Source: an uncultured Oscillospiraceae bacterium (GTDB lineage: Bacteria > Bacillota > Clostridia > Oscillospirales > Oscillospiraceae). Taken from it: a stretch of DNA of 64,000 nucleotides. The stretch is from the NCBI GenBank assembly GCA_947632155.1, contig CANROF010000087.1, forward strand, positions 1 to 64,000. Reading direction: 5' to 3'. A program made the translations under genes and the position numbers. The notes under the pieces were generated by a model. It saw only the letters and a list, made by a program, of their open reading frames with translations, was not told the DNA's origin and searched no databases. Below, in pieces: positions 1 to 8,037 of this stretch. Positions within the stretch are counted from its first letter, which is position 1, and the number at the start of each line of letters is the position of its first letter.

Positions 1-38
1 CAGCTATTGTATCACGGGCATCTTAAAGTCTGCTGATA

Positions 39-67
39 CTGAAATCTTTTTACTTGAAACTTATTAT
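39..67 (+). promoter_or_regulatory. candidate promoter of the pst operon
   Basis: CTGAAA (39-44), a 17-bp gap and TATTAT (62-67) resemble a sigma-A promoter just ahead of pstS. The -35 is imperfect, as expected for a promoter needing PhoP, but no clear Pho box is visible in the short upstream stretch available. Confidence 0.4.
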
Positions 68-85
68 ACGAGGAGAACAACTGTT

Positions 86-898
86 ATGAAAAAGAAAATT
101 TTGGCGATGGCGGTCGCCGCGGTGATGCTTGCGGCCCTTCTGACCGGCTGTTCGGAGGACGGTATGTCCGGCACGGTGAACACCGACGGGTCCACCTCCA
201 TGGCGGACGTGATGGGGGCGCTGACGGAGGCGTTCCGGGAGAGGGAGCCGAACATCACCGTCAACTACTCCGGCACCGGGTCCGGGTCCGGCATCAGCGG
301 GGTGCTGGACGGGACCTGCGACATTGGGCTCTCCAGCCGGGAGCTGAAGCAGGAGGAAATGGACAAGGGCGCCGTCGCCCATGTGGTGGCGCTGGACGGC
401 GTGGCGGTGGTGGTGAATCCCAAAAATCCCGTCTCTGACCTGACCACAGAACAGATCGCGGACATCTTCACCGGCAAAATCAAAAATTGGTCCGAGCTCG
501 GCGGCGCGGACGCGCCCATCGCGGTGTACGGGCGCGAGGACGGCTCCGGCACCCGCACGGCCTTTGAGGAGATCGTGGGCGTGGAGGGCGCTTGCGCCTA
601 CACCAACGAATACGGCTCCACCGGCGACGTCATCGGCAACGTGGCGGGGAACGAGAACGCCATCGGCTACGCCAGCCTCTCCGCCGTGAACTCCACCGTC
701 ACAGCCGTGAAGGTCAACGGCGTCGCCCCCAGCGAGGCCACGGTCAAGAACGGCACCTACACCATCCAGCGCCCCTTTGTCATGGTCACCAAGGAGGGCG
801 TGGAGCTTTCCGAGGCCGCCCAGGCGTTCCTGGACTTCGCCACCAGCGCCGAGGCCGCGGAGTACATAGCCGCCGCGGGCGCGGTGTACCCCAACTGA
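86..898 (+). CDS. pstS: phosphate ABC transporter, phosphate-binding lipoprotein PstS
   Basis: Extracellular lipoprotein that captures inorganic phosphate and hands it to the PstC/PstA channel. The 270-residue product has a lipoprotein signal with lipobox LTGC (Cys22). It carries the ligand-loop motifs of the family: DGSTS near residue 30, a GTGSGSG loop near 70 and REDGSGTR near 150. An AGGAGA ribosome site lies before the ATG. It is the first gene of a tight pstSCAB-phoU operon (1-nt gap to pstC). Length and gene order match the usual phosphate-starvation operon, so the assignment is firm. Confidence 0.96.
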   Translation: MKKKILAMAVAAVMLAALLTGCSEDGMSGTVNTDGSTSMADVMGALTEAFREREPNITVNYSGTGSGSGISGVLDGTCDIGLSSRELKQEEMDKGAVAHVVALDGVAVVVNPKNPVSDLTTEQIADIFTGKIKNWSELGGADAPIAVYGREDGSGTRTAFEEIVGVEGACAYTNEYGSTGDVIGNVAGNENAIGYASLSAVNSTVTAVKVNGVAPSEATVKNGTYTIQRPFVMVTKEGVELSEAAQAFLDFATSAEAAEYIAAAGAVYPN

Positions 899-899
899 C

Positions 900-1772
900 A
901 TGAAAAAGTCGAAATGGAAAGCGGCGGAGAGGGCCATGCAGGTTCTCTTCACCCTCTGCGGGCTTATGGCGGTGGGGTTCGTGCTGCTCATCAGCGTGTA
1001 TCTCATCATCTCCGGGCTCCCGGCCATGCGGGAGATCGGGCTTGGGAGGTTCCTTTTCGGGAAGACATGGGCGGCGGGACAAAATCAATACGGCATCCTG
1101 CCGCTCATCCTCACCTCCATATACGGCACGGCGGGGGCGGTAGTCATCGGCGTGCCCATCGGGTTTTTCACGGCGGTATTTCTCTCCAAGGTCGCCCCGA
1201 AATGGCTTGCAAATGTTATCCGGCCCGCCGTCAGCCTCTTGGCCGGCATCCCCTCGGTGGTCTACGGTCTGGTGGGAATGTGTGTCCTTGTCCCGGCGCT
1301 GCGAAATTGGCTGAATTTGCCCGCCGGGGACAGCTTGCTGGCGGCCATCATAGTCCTGGCCGTTATGATTCTCCCCAACATCATCTCCCTCTCCGAGACG
1401 GCCCTGGAGGCGGTGCCGAGGGAGTATGAGGAGGCGTCCCTGGCGCTGGGGGCCACAAAATTGGAGACTTATTTTCGCGTCTCGGCCCCCGCGGCCAAGA
1501 GCGGCATCGCGGCGGCGGTGGTGCTGGGCATCGGGCGGGCCGTGGGGGAGGCCATGGCCATCATGATGGTGGCGGGGAACGTGGCCAATATGCCGGCCCT
1601 CACAAAATCCGTGCGGTTTCTCACCACCGGCATTTCCATCGAGCTCAACTACTCCCGGGACGGGAGCTTACAGCGGCAGGCGCTCTTCTCCATCGGACTT
1701 GTGCTGTTCCTCTTTATCATGCTGATAAACGCCTTTTTAAATCTGGTGCTCAAGCGTGAAAAGGAGGGCTGA
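900..1772 (+). CDS. pstC: phosphate ABC transporter permease PstC
   Basis: Integral membrane half of the phosphate channel. The 290-residue protein has a long hydrophobic N-terminal segment, about six membrane spans and the cytoplasmic coupling loop EASLALGATKLET followed by GRAVGEAMAI, which docks on the PstB ATPase. It starts one base after the pstS stop and ends close to the pstA start, so the three are translationally linked. The family distinguishes PstC from PstA by position and N-terminal layout; order pstS-pstC-pstA-pstB supports this call. Confidence 0.95.
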   Translation: MKKSKWKAAERAMQVLFTLCGLMAVGFVLLISVYLIISGLPAMREIGLGRFLFGKTWAAGQNQYGILPLILTSIYGTAGAVVIGVPIGFFTAVFLSKVAPKWLANVIRPAVSLLAGIPSVVYGLVGMCVLVPALRNWLNLPAGDSLLAAIIVLAVMILPNIISLSETALEAVPREYEEASLALGATKLETYFRVSAPAAKSGIAAAVVLGIGRAVGEAMAIMMVAGNVANMPALTKSVRFLTTGISIELNYSRDGSLQRQALFSIGLVLFLFIMLINAFLNLVLKREKEG

Positions 1773-1773
1773 C

Positions 1774-2613
1774 ATGCGCAGAAAAATGTACGACTTTGGG
1801 GCCCGGGCGCTCCTTTACGGCTGCTCGGCCCTCACGGTGGGACTGCTGGGCTTCCTCATCGGCTATATTCTGATCCGGGGCCTCGGCGGCATCAGCTGGA
1901 GCTTCCTCACCACCTCGGAGAGCGTCCTCCGGGGGACCGTCGGCATAGCGCCGGCCATCAGGAACACGCTCTTTGTGGTGGTCGTCTCCCTGCTGCTTGC
2001 CCTTCCCCTGGGCGTGGGCGCGGCGATCTATCTGACGGAGTACGCCCGGAACAAAAGGCTCGTGGCGGCCATCGAGTTTGCCTCCGAGGCATTGGCGGGC
2101 ATCCCCTCCATCATCTACGCCCTGGTGGGCGTCATCCTCTTCTGCACGGCGCTCAAACTGCAAAAGACCCTGCTGGCCGGGTCCCTGACCATGGTCATGA
2201 TGATTCTGCCCACCATCATAAGGTCCACGCAGGAGAGCCTGAAGACCGTGCCCCAGTCCTACCGGGAGGGGGCCTTGGGCCTGGGGAGCGGCAAATGGCA
2301 CATGATCCGCACGGTGGTACTCCCCAGTGCCGTGGACGGCATCGTCACCGGCTGCATCCTGGCCGCGGGGCGCGTGGTGGGGGAGAGCGCGGTACTCATG
2401 TACACCGCCGGCATGAGCATGGCAATGCAGGATTTCTCCCCGGGCCGCCTTGCCCGGGCGTCGGGCTCCACGCTGACCGTGGCGCTCTACCACTACGCCA
2501 AGGAGAACGCCGACTTCGGCGCGGCCTTTTCCATCGCCACGATTCTTCTGGCGCTGACGGTGATTCTGAATCTCTCCGCCGGAGTGCTGGGGAAGAAGCT
2601 GAAAAGGAGCTGA
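1774..2613 (+). CDS. pstA: phosphate ABC transporter permease PstA
   Basis: Second membrane half of the phosphate channel, 279 residues from the chosen ATG. An in-frame GTG lies 18 nt upstream, but it falls at the AAGGAGG ribosome site that serves the ATG at 1774, so the ATG is preferred. The coupling-loop region reads [15 protein letters not shown] and is followed by [15 protein letters not shown], typical of PstA. It sits 1 nt after pstC and 2 nt before pstB in the operon. Confidence 0.95.
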   Translation: MRRKMYDFGARALLYGCSALTVGLLGFLIGYILIRGLGGISWSFLTTSESVLRGTVGIAPAIRNTLFVVVVSLLLALPLGVGAAIYLTEYARNKRLVAAIEFASEALAGIPSIIYALVGVILFCTALKLQKTLLAGSLTMVMMILPTIIRSTQESLKTVPQSYREGALGLGSGKWHMIRTVVLPSAVDGIVTGCILAAGRVVGESAVLMYTAGMSMAMQDFSPGRLARASGSTLTVALYHYAKENADFGAAFSIATILLALTVILNLSAGVLGKKLKRS

Positions 2614-2615
2614 CT

Positions 2616-3374
2616 ATGGCTGACACCATCATTTCCGCCAAGGGCCTGAATTTCTACTACGGCGAAGCCCACGCCCTGAAGGACATAAGCCTTGACGTCC
2701 CGGAGCACGGCATCACCGCCCTCATCGGCCCCTCCGGGTGCGGAAAATCCACGTTTCTGCGGACCGTCAACCGCATGAACGACCTCATCGAGGGCGTAAA
2801 GGTGACGGGCTCGCTCACTTATCGCGGGGAGGAAATTTACGCCCCGGACCGGGACGTGACGGAGCTTCGGCGCAGCGTCGGCATGGTTTTCCAGAAGCCC
2901 AACCCTTTCCCCATGTCCGTCTACGACAACGTGGCCTACGGGCCCCGTACTCACGGCGTCAGGAGCCGCGCAAAGCTTGATGAAATCGTGGAGGAATCCC
3001 TCCGCGCCGCCGCGATATGGGACGAGGTGAAGGACAGACTCAAAAAATCCGCCCTGGGCCTCTCCGGCGGCCAGCAGCAGAGGCTGTGTATCGCCCGCGC
3101 GCTGGCGGTGAAGCCGGATGTTTTGCTGATGGACGAGTCCACCTCGGCCCTGGACCCCATCTCCACCTCCAAGATCGAGGAGCTGGTCATGGAGCTCAAA
3201 GCGGATTACACCATCGTCATGGTCACCCACAACATGCAGCAGGCGGTGCGCGTCTCAGACAGAACGGCGTTTTTCCTTCTGGGAGAACTTATCGAGTTTG
3301 GGCACACGGAGAAAATCTTCTCCCAACCTACGGACAAGCGCACCGAGGATTACATCACGGGGAGGTTTGGCTAA
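2616..3374 (+). CDS. pstB: phosphate ABC transporter ATP-binding protein PstB
   Basis: ATPase that powers phosphate import through PstCA. The 252-residue protein shows Walker A (GPSGCGKST), the ABC signature (LSGGQQQR) and Walker B (LLMDEST), plus the switch His in VTHNMQ. A GAAAAGGAG ribosome site precedes the ATG, which lies 2 nt after the pstA stop. Its stop TAA overlaps the phoU ATG by one base, implying coupled translation. Confidence 0.97.
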   Translation: MADTIISAKGLNFYYGEAHALKDISLDVPEHGITALIGPSGCGKSTFLRTVNRMNDLIEGVKVTGSLTYRGEEIYAPDRDVTELRRSVGMVFQKPNPFPMSVYDNVAYGPRTHGVRSRAKLDEIVEESLRAAAIWDEVKDRLKKSALGLSGGQQQRLCIARALAVKPDVLLMDESTSALDPISTSKIEELVMELKADYTIVMVTHNMQQAVRVSDRTAFFLLGELIEFGHTEKIFSQPTDKRTEDYITGRFG

Positions 3375-4018
3375 TGCGGACACGGTTTGACGAGCAGTTG
3401 GAGGCCCTTCATCGGGACCTCATCTCCATGGGGGCCCTCTGCGAGAGCGCCATTGCCCTCTCCGCCAAGGCTCTGGAGGAGGCGGACGCGGAAAAGGCCC
3501 AGGGGGTCTTTGACTTTGTTGAAAAAATCGACCGGGCGGAGCGGGACATCGAGGACCTTTGCGTGAAGCTCCTCCTCCAGCAGCAGCCCGTGGCCACGGA
3601 CCTGCGGGTCATCTCGGCGGCCCTCAAAATGGTGACGGACATGGAGCGCATCGGGGACAACTCCGGGGACATCGCGGAGATCGTCACCATGGGCCACATC
3701 GCCCCGGGCCAAAACGGCCTCAACATCCATGATATGGCCCTCGCCACCATCAAAATGGTGACGGACAGCCTCGACGCCTTTGTGAAAAGCGACCGGGAGC
3801 TGGCCCGGGCCGTCATCGACTACGACGACGTGGTGGACGGGCACTTCAACCGCGTGAAAAGCGCCCTCATCGGCACGCTCCGGGGGCCGGAGGCGGACGG
3901 GGAGGCGGCGCTTGATTTGCTGATGGTGGCAAAGTATTTGGAGCGCATGGGCGACCACGCCGTGAACATCGCAAAATGGGTGCTCTATGCCGTCACCGGA
4001 GAAAAGGAGCCGGAATAA
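3374..4018 (+). CDS. phoU: phosphate signalling regulator PhoU
   Basis: Cytoplasmic PhoU of 214 residues, made of two repeated three-helix bundles. Each has the metal-binding pattern E/DxxxD: ERIGDNSGDIAE near residue 95 and ERMGDHAVNIAKW near the end. It links Pst transport activity to the PhoR kinase and restrains phosphate uptake. The start overlaps the pstB stop (TAATG). It closes the pst operon; phoP-phoR begin 85 nt later with their own regulatory region. Confidence 0.95.
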   Translation: MRTRFDEQLEALHRDLISMGALCESAIALSAKALEEADAEKAQGVFDFVEKIDRAERDIEDLCVKLLLQQQPVATDLRVISAALKMVTDMERIGDNSGDIAEIVTMGHIAPGQNGLNIHDMALATIKMVTDSLDAFVKSDRELARAVIDYDDVVDGHFNRVKSALIGTLRGPEADGEAALDLLMVAKYLERMGDHAVNIAKWVLYAVTGEKEPE

Positions 4019-4024
4019 TCGGAC

Positions 4025-4079
4025 TTTACAAAGATTTTACAATCGTTTGATTTTGCATTTTACTTTATCCGCGTAAAAT
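4025..4079 (+). promoter_or_regulatory. phoP promoter with PhoP-box-like direct repeats
   Basis: Two exact TTTACA hexamers at 4025-4030 and 4036-4041 have the 11-bp period of Firmicute PhoP boxes (TT-A/T/C-ACA, 5-bp spacer). A degenerate third TTTACT lies at 4059. A likely promoter is TTTGCA (4052-4057), 16 bp, TAAAAT (4074-4079). The layout suggests PhoP autoregulation; protein binding is inferred. Confidence 0.6.
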
Positions 4080-4103
4080 AGACAGCGTGGGGAGGTGTTT
4101 TCC

Positions 4104-4778
4104 GTGATCTACTGTGTGGAGGACGAACCCGGCATTCGGGAGCTGATGGTCTACGCGCTGAACGCGGCGGGGCTGGAGGCCCGGGGCTTCCCCGACGGGG
4201 CGTCCTTTTGGGAGGCCCTGCACGGACAAAAGCCGGACCTTGCGCTCCTGGACATCATGCTCCCCGGCGAGGACGGGATCGGGATTTTAAAGCGCCTCCG
4301 GTCAAACGCCGCCACGGCGGACATCCCCGTCATCATGGCAACGGCCAGGGGGACGGAGTACGACAAGGTGCTGGGCCTGGACCTGGGGGCCGACGACTAC
4401 CTCGCCAAGCCCTTCGGGATGATGGAGATGGTGTCCCGCGTCAAGGCGGTGCTCCGCAGGACCGGGCCAAAGGAGGACAAGGACATACTCCAATCCGGCG
4501 GCCTCACCGTGAACCTCCGGGAGCACACCGTCACCGTGGACGGCAAGCGGGTCGAGTTGACATTGAAGGAGTACGAGCTTTTGAAGGCCCTGATGGCCTC
4601 CCCCGGCACGGTCTTCACCCGCGGGCAGCTTTTGGATACCGTCTGGGGCGCGGCCTACGAGGGCGAGACGCGGACCGTGGACGTCCACGTGGGGACGCTG
4701 CGCGCCAAGCTGGGCGCGTGCGGGGAGAGGCTGTCCACCGTCCGGGGCGTGGGGTATAGATGGGAGGCCGAGCCGTGA
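4104..4778 (+). CDS. phoP: phosphate-responsive response regulator, PhoB/PhoP type
   Basis: OmpR/PhoB-class response regulator of 224 residues. The receiver domain has the acidic pair ED at residues 6-7, phospho-acceptor Asp50 (ALLDIMLPG) and the conserved Lys in LAKPF. The C-terminal winged helix ends in TVDVHVGTLRAKLG and RGVGYRWE. The GTG at 4104 is preferred over a GTG at 4095 because GGGGAGG sits 8 nt before it. It overlaps phoR by 4 nt. Placement beside pst-phoU and the Pho-box-like repeats identify its pathway. Confidence 0.92.
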   Translation: MIYCVEDEPGIRELMVYALNAAGLEARGFPDGASFWEALHGQKPDLALLDIMLPGEDGIGILKRLRSNAATADIPVIMATARGTEYDKVLGLDLGADDYLAKPFGMMEMVSRVKAVLRRTGPKEDKDILQSGGLTVNLREHTVTVDGKRVELTLKEYELLKALMASPGTVFTRGQLLDTVWGAAYEGETRTVDVHVGTLRAKLGACGERLSTVRGVGYRWEAEP

Positions 4779-6436
4779 CAAAGCGCATTTTCCGCGCCAT
4801 CAGCCTTGCCGCCGTGGGGGTGTTCCTGGCCTCGGCGGTGCTTTTTCTGTGGGTGCTCTACGACTATTTCTCCGCGGTACAGTGGGACAGGCTCCGGGCG
4901 GAGACGGAGCTTGCCGCCCACGCCGTGTCCCGGGAGGGCATGGACTATTTTGACGGCCTGGACACCCGGCGCTTTCGCGTGACCTGGGTGGACAAAAACG
5001 GCGACGTCCTCTACGACAGCGACGCCGACGCCGGGGAGATGGAAAATCACCTGGAGCGGGAGGAAATCCGGGAGGCGCTGGAAAACGGCGCGGGCGAGAG
5101 CTCCCGGTATTCCGCCACCCTCACCGAGCGGGCCTTCTACCGAGCGCAGAGGCTCCCGGACGGCACGGTTTTGCGGCTGTCGGTGTCCCAAAGCTCCATT
5201 TTGACCCTCATCATGGGGATGCTGGAGCCCATGATCGTCATCGTCATCGTCGCCCTGGCCCTGTCGCTCCTTCTGGCGTCGCGCTTATCCCGGCAAATCG
5301 TGAAGCCCCTGAACGCCCTCAACCTGGACGAGCCCATGAAAAACGAGGGCCTTGACGAGCTGGCGCCCCTCTTTCACCGCATCGACGCCCAGCAGCGTCA
5401 GATCGCCCTGCAAAGCGAAAAGCTCCTTCAAAAGCAGAAGGAGCTGGAGGTCATCACGGAGAATATGGCGGAGGGGATGCTTCTGCTCACCTCCCGCGGC
5501 GTGGTGCTGTCCATAAACCGGGCGGCGCGGGAGATCTTCGACGCGGACCGGTCCTGTCTTGGCCGGGACTTCCTCTCGGTGAACCGGGGCCCGGAGCTGT
5601 CCGAGCTTGTGCGTAACGCGCTGGAGGGCCGCCACGGGGAGCGGCCCATAGAGCTCAAGGACCGGCAATACGAGCTTATGGCAAGCCCCGTGCTGTCGGA
5701 GAATGCGGTTTCCGGCGCGGTGGTGCTCGTCATCGACGTGACCGAGCGGCACGAGCGGGAGGCCCTCCGCCGGGAGTTTTCCGCCAACGTCTCCCACGAG
5801 CTGAAAACGCCCCTCCACACCATCGCGGGGAGCGCGGAGCTTCTGATGAACGGCCTTGTCCGGGAGGCCGACCGGCGGGAATTTTACGCCCGCATCTACA
5901 ACGAGGCCCGGCGGATGACGCGATTGGTTGAGGACATCATCCGCCTGTCGCACTTAGACGAGGGCGCGGCGGACATGAAACGCGAGCCCTGCGACCTCTA
6001 CATCATCGCCGGGGAGGCCGTCCGTGCCCTCGGCGCCGAGGCGGAAAAGGCCGGCGTCCGCGTCACCCTCAGCGGTGAGAGCGCGGAGCTCACCGGCATC
6101 CCCCAGCTTTTGGCCTCCATCGTCTACAACCTCACGGACAACGCCATCAAGTATAACCGCCCCGGCGGCAGCGTCGCCGTCTCCGTAAAGAACGAAGCGG
6201 ACAAAATCACCCTCGCCGTCTCCGACACCGGCATCGGCATCCCCCCGGAGCACCAGCCCCGCGTCTTCGAGCGCTTCTACCGCGTAGACAAAAGCCGCTC
6301 CAAGGCCCGCGGCGGCACCGGCCTGGGCCTTTCCATCGTCAAGCACGCCGCCCAGCTCCACTCCGCGAGCATCGACCTGAAAAGCTCCCCCTCCGGCACC
6401 ACCGTCACCGTGGCTTTCCCCAAGCCGGAGGGATGA
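4775..6436 (+). CDS. phoR: phosphate sensor histidine kinase PhoR
   Basis: Membrane sensor kinase, 553 residues from GTG 4775, whose start codon overlaps the phoP stop (GTGA). An ATG 15 nt upstream lacks a ribosome site. Order of domains: TM helix near 8-28, extracytoplasmic sensor segment, second TM near 140-165, a linker with PAS-like domain near 220-330, HisKA with phospho-His in SHELKTPLH, then ATPase boxes NLTDNAIKYN, DTGIGIP and GTGLGLS. It phosphorylates the adjacent PhoP under phosphate limitation. Confidence 0.93.
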   Translation: MTKRIFRAISLAAVGVFLASAVLFLWVLYDYFSAVQWDRLRAETELAAHAVSREGMDYFDGLDTRRFRVTWVDKNGDVLYDSDADAGEMENHLEREEIREALENGAGESSRYSATLTERAFYRAQRLPDGTVLRLSVSQSSILTLIMGMLEPMIVIVIVALALSLLLASRLSRQIVKPLNALNLDEPMKNEGLDELAPLFHRIDAQQRQIALQSEKLLQKQKELEVITENMAEGMLLLTSRGVVLSINRAAREIFDADRSCLGRDFLSVNRGPELSELVRNALEGRHGERPIELKDRQYELMASPVLSENAVSGAVVLVIDVTERHEREALRREFSANVSHELKTPLHTIAGSAELLMNGLVREADRREFYARIYNEARRMTRLVEDIIRLSHLDEGAADMKREPCDLYIIAGEAVRALGAEAEKAGVRVTLSGESAELTGIPQLLASIVYNLTDNAIKYNRPGGSVAVSVKNEADKITLAVSDTGIGIPPEHQPRVFERFYRVDKSRSKARGGTGLGLSIVKHAAQLHSASIDLKSSPSGTTVTVAFPKPEG

Positions 6437-6444
6437 GATGAATC

Positions 6445-6477
6445 GCCGTGGCCCCGCAGAATCCGAGGGGCCACGGC
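6445..6477. terminator. hairpin between convergent phoR and tag
   Basis: A perfect 11-bp GC-rich stem (GCCGTGGCCCC with its complement) and an 11-nt loop lie between two converging genes. The following bases are only moderately T-rich, so it may act as a weak bidirectional terminator. Confidence 0.55.
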
Positions 6478-6484
6478 TTAATCA

Positions 6485-7123
6485 TTATGTATGTATATGT
6501 ATATTTTTCCCTCCGGCCTGTCCCACCTCCTGGTCAGGTTTCATTTTCACCGTGGGATAGGTTTCGTTGATTCTCTTATAACAGGGGCAGTCGATGGCGT
6601 GGTCGTTGATGACACCGCAGGCCTGGAGATGAGAGTAGATGGTCACCGCCCCCACAAACTTGAAGCCCCGCTTTTTGAGGTCGCGGCTTATCCTGTCCGA
6701 AAGGCCGTTGCTGACGGGAATCGCGCCCTCCGCGTGGCCGTCGTAGAGAACGGTTTTCCCATCCGTATAGGCCCAGAGATATTGGCAGAAGTTGCCAAAC
6801 TCCGCCCGGATGTTCTGATAGCACCGGGCGTTGTTGATGACCGCCCGAATCTTCCGCTCGGATCTCAGCATACCCTCTGTATTCAGAATCCGCTGTATAT
6901 CATCCTCGCCGTAGGCGGCAATTTTGTCGTATTCAAAGTTTTCAAAGCACTGACGGAAGATCTCCCGCTTTTTCATCATCAGCCCCCAGCTCAGCCCGCA
7001 CTGAAGGCACTCCAGCGTCAGATGCTCGAACATCCGGCGGTCGTCATGCACGGGGACGCCCCACTCGCTGTCGTGGTAAGCCCGCATTATATCACTTGAA
7101 AGCGCCCAATCACAGTGTCCCAT
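6485..7123 (-). CDS. tag: DNA-3-methyladenine glycosylase I
   Basis: Base-excision repair enzyme that removes 3-methyladenine from alkylated DNA. The 212-residue protein keeps the family zinc ligands: Cys4, His17 and the His/Cys of DHAIDCPC. It also has the catalytic-loop motif LTLECLQCGLSW with the substrate-contacting Glu. The C-terminus is slightly longer than in E. coli Tag. The AGGAGGG ribosome site overlaps the stop codon of a gene remnant lying just upstream. Confidence 0.94.
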   Translation of the reverse strand: MGHCDWALSSDIMRAYHDSEWGVPVHDDRRMFEHLTLECLQCGLSWGLMMKKREIFRQCFENFEYDKIAAYGEDDIQRILNTEGMLRSERKIRAVINNARCYQNIRAEFGNFCQYLWAYTDGKTVLYDGHAEGAIPVSNGLSDRISRDLKKRGFKFVGAVTIYSHLQACGVINDHAIDCPCYKRINETYPTVKMKPDQEVGQAGGKNIHIHT

Positions 7124-7134
7124 GCCTTTCCCTC

Positions 7135-7233
7135 CTAAACGCTTTTGCAGCCGTCATCGACAAGCGCGCAGATCGCTTTATCCGTGATGGTATCGTCCAG
7201 AATAATGGATACCCAAGGTTTTTCTGGGGTGGG
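7135..7233 (-). pseudogene. C-terminal remnant of a YjbR/MmcQ-family gene
   Basis: Between radC and tag, the minus strand encodes 32 residues in frame directly after the radC stop, with no start of its own. They read PWVSIILDDTITDKAICALV and onward to a TAG. This matches the C-terminal signature of YjbR/MmcQ DNA-binding-like proteins (W-V-S-x-x-L-D, then an acidic helix with LVD). The N-terminal two thirds are missing. I infer a deletion that joined the tail of a yjbR gene to the end of radC. Confidence 0.5.
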
Positions 7234-7914
7234 TCATTTTTTGAATCCCTCCAGGTATTTTTGGCGGAGGGGGTCGTCGGCGGGGAGGAAGCCGCTTTCG
7301 GCCAGGGAGAAGTATATGTTCCCGGCGATGACGATGTGGTCCACCAGCGTCACGCCGGCGCCGCCCAGGGCGGCGGCCATGGCGCCTGTGCGCTCCACGT
7401 CCTCCGCCGAGGGCTCGGGGGAGGACGGCGGGTGGCTGTGGGCCAGGATGACCGCCCGGGAGCCGGCGCCCCGGGCGGCGCGGTAGACGCTCCAGGGCTC
7501 CGCGGGGACGGCGTCCGTCCCGCCCTCGCATATGAGGCAGCAGGAGGCCGGCCGCATGAGCTTGTCAAGGCAGAGACAGCACAGCGCCTCCCCCTCCGCG
7601 TCCCTGAGCGCCGCGGTCAGGAGTTTTGCCGCGATGTCCGGGCTCGTCACGGCCTGTCCGCCGCGGCCCACGGCCGGATGCCTGCGGGAGAGCTCCCCGA
7701 TGAGGCGCAGCAGCAGCGCGGAGCGCCTGTCCATGCCGCGGATGGAGCGAATCTCCCTGAGCGTGGCGCAGCTCAGCTCCGCCATCCCGCCGAAGTGGTC
7801 GATGAGCGCCGCGGCGAGCCTTCCGGCGTCGCGGCACCGGGAGAAGGCCAGAAGCTCCCGCAGCAGCGCCTCGTCGCTGAGATCCCTCAACTCCTCCCCG
7901 GTCATTTTCCCCAA
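7234..7914 (-). CDS. RadC-like JAMM-domain protein
   Basis: 226-residue RadC-family protein of unproven biochemical role; the family was once linked to DNA repair. An N-terminal helix-hairpin-helix region (residues 30-75, including IRGMDRRSALLLRL) precedes a JAB1/MPN metalloprotease-like domain. The domain has metal-binding pattern HSHPPSSPEPSAED and downstream DHIVIAG. The first motif is HSHPP rather than the usual HNHPSG. A promoter TTTACT-17-TATAAT lies upstream. The IS element begins 120 nt upstream of the start. Confidence 0.88.
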   Translation of the reverse strand: MGKMTGEELRDLSDEALLRELLAFSRCRDAGRLAAALIDHFGGMAELSCATLREIRSIRGMDRRSALLLRLIGELSRRHPAVGRGGQAVTSPDIAAKLLTAALRDAEGEALCCLCLDKLMRPASCCLICEGGTDAVPAEPWSVYRAARGAGSRAVILAHSHPPSSPEPSAEDVERTGAMAAALGGAGVTLVDHIVIAGNIYFSLAESGFLPADDPLRQKYLEGFKK

Positions 7915-7952
7915 CTCCCCGTAAGCTTTTTTTCGGTTGATTTTTACATAAT

Positions 7953-7981
7953 ATTATATTGCAAAATCCCGGTAAAGTAAA
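7953..7981 (-). promoter_or_regulatory. promoter of the radC-like gene
   Basis: On the minus strand TTTACT (7981-7976), a 17-bp spacer and a perfect TATAAT (7958-7953) lie about 40 nt upstream of the radC-like start. Confidence 0.65.
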
Positions 7982-8019
7982 GCGCCGCGGAAAAGACGGC
8001 GGGATTTTTTCATGGAGCC

Positions 8020-8037
8020 GAAAAAATGCCCGCCGGC
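8020..8037. repeat. 18-bp direct repeat at left edge of the IS
   Basis: An 18-bp sequence beginning GAAAAAATGCCC is repeated exactly at 9195-9212, bracketing the insertion sequence. It overlaps the outer end of the left inverted repeat. ISAs1 elements usually duplicate 8-10 bp, so 18 bp is long for a target duplication. Confidence 0.7.

Noticed and set aside
6485..7140. Plus-strand open frame opposite tag
   Set aside because: Shadow; the minus strand carries all Tag zinc ligands and motifs.
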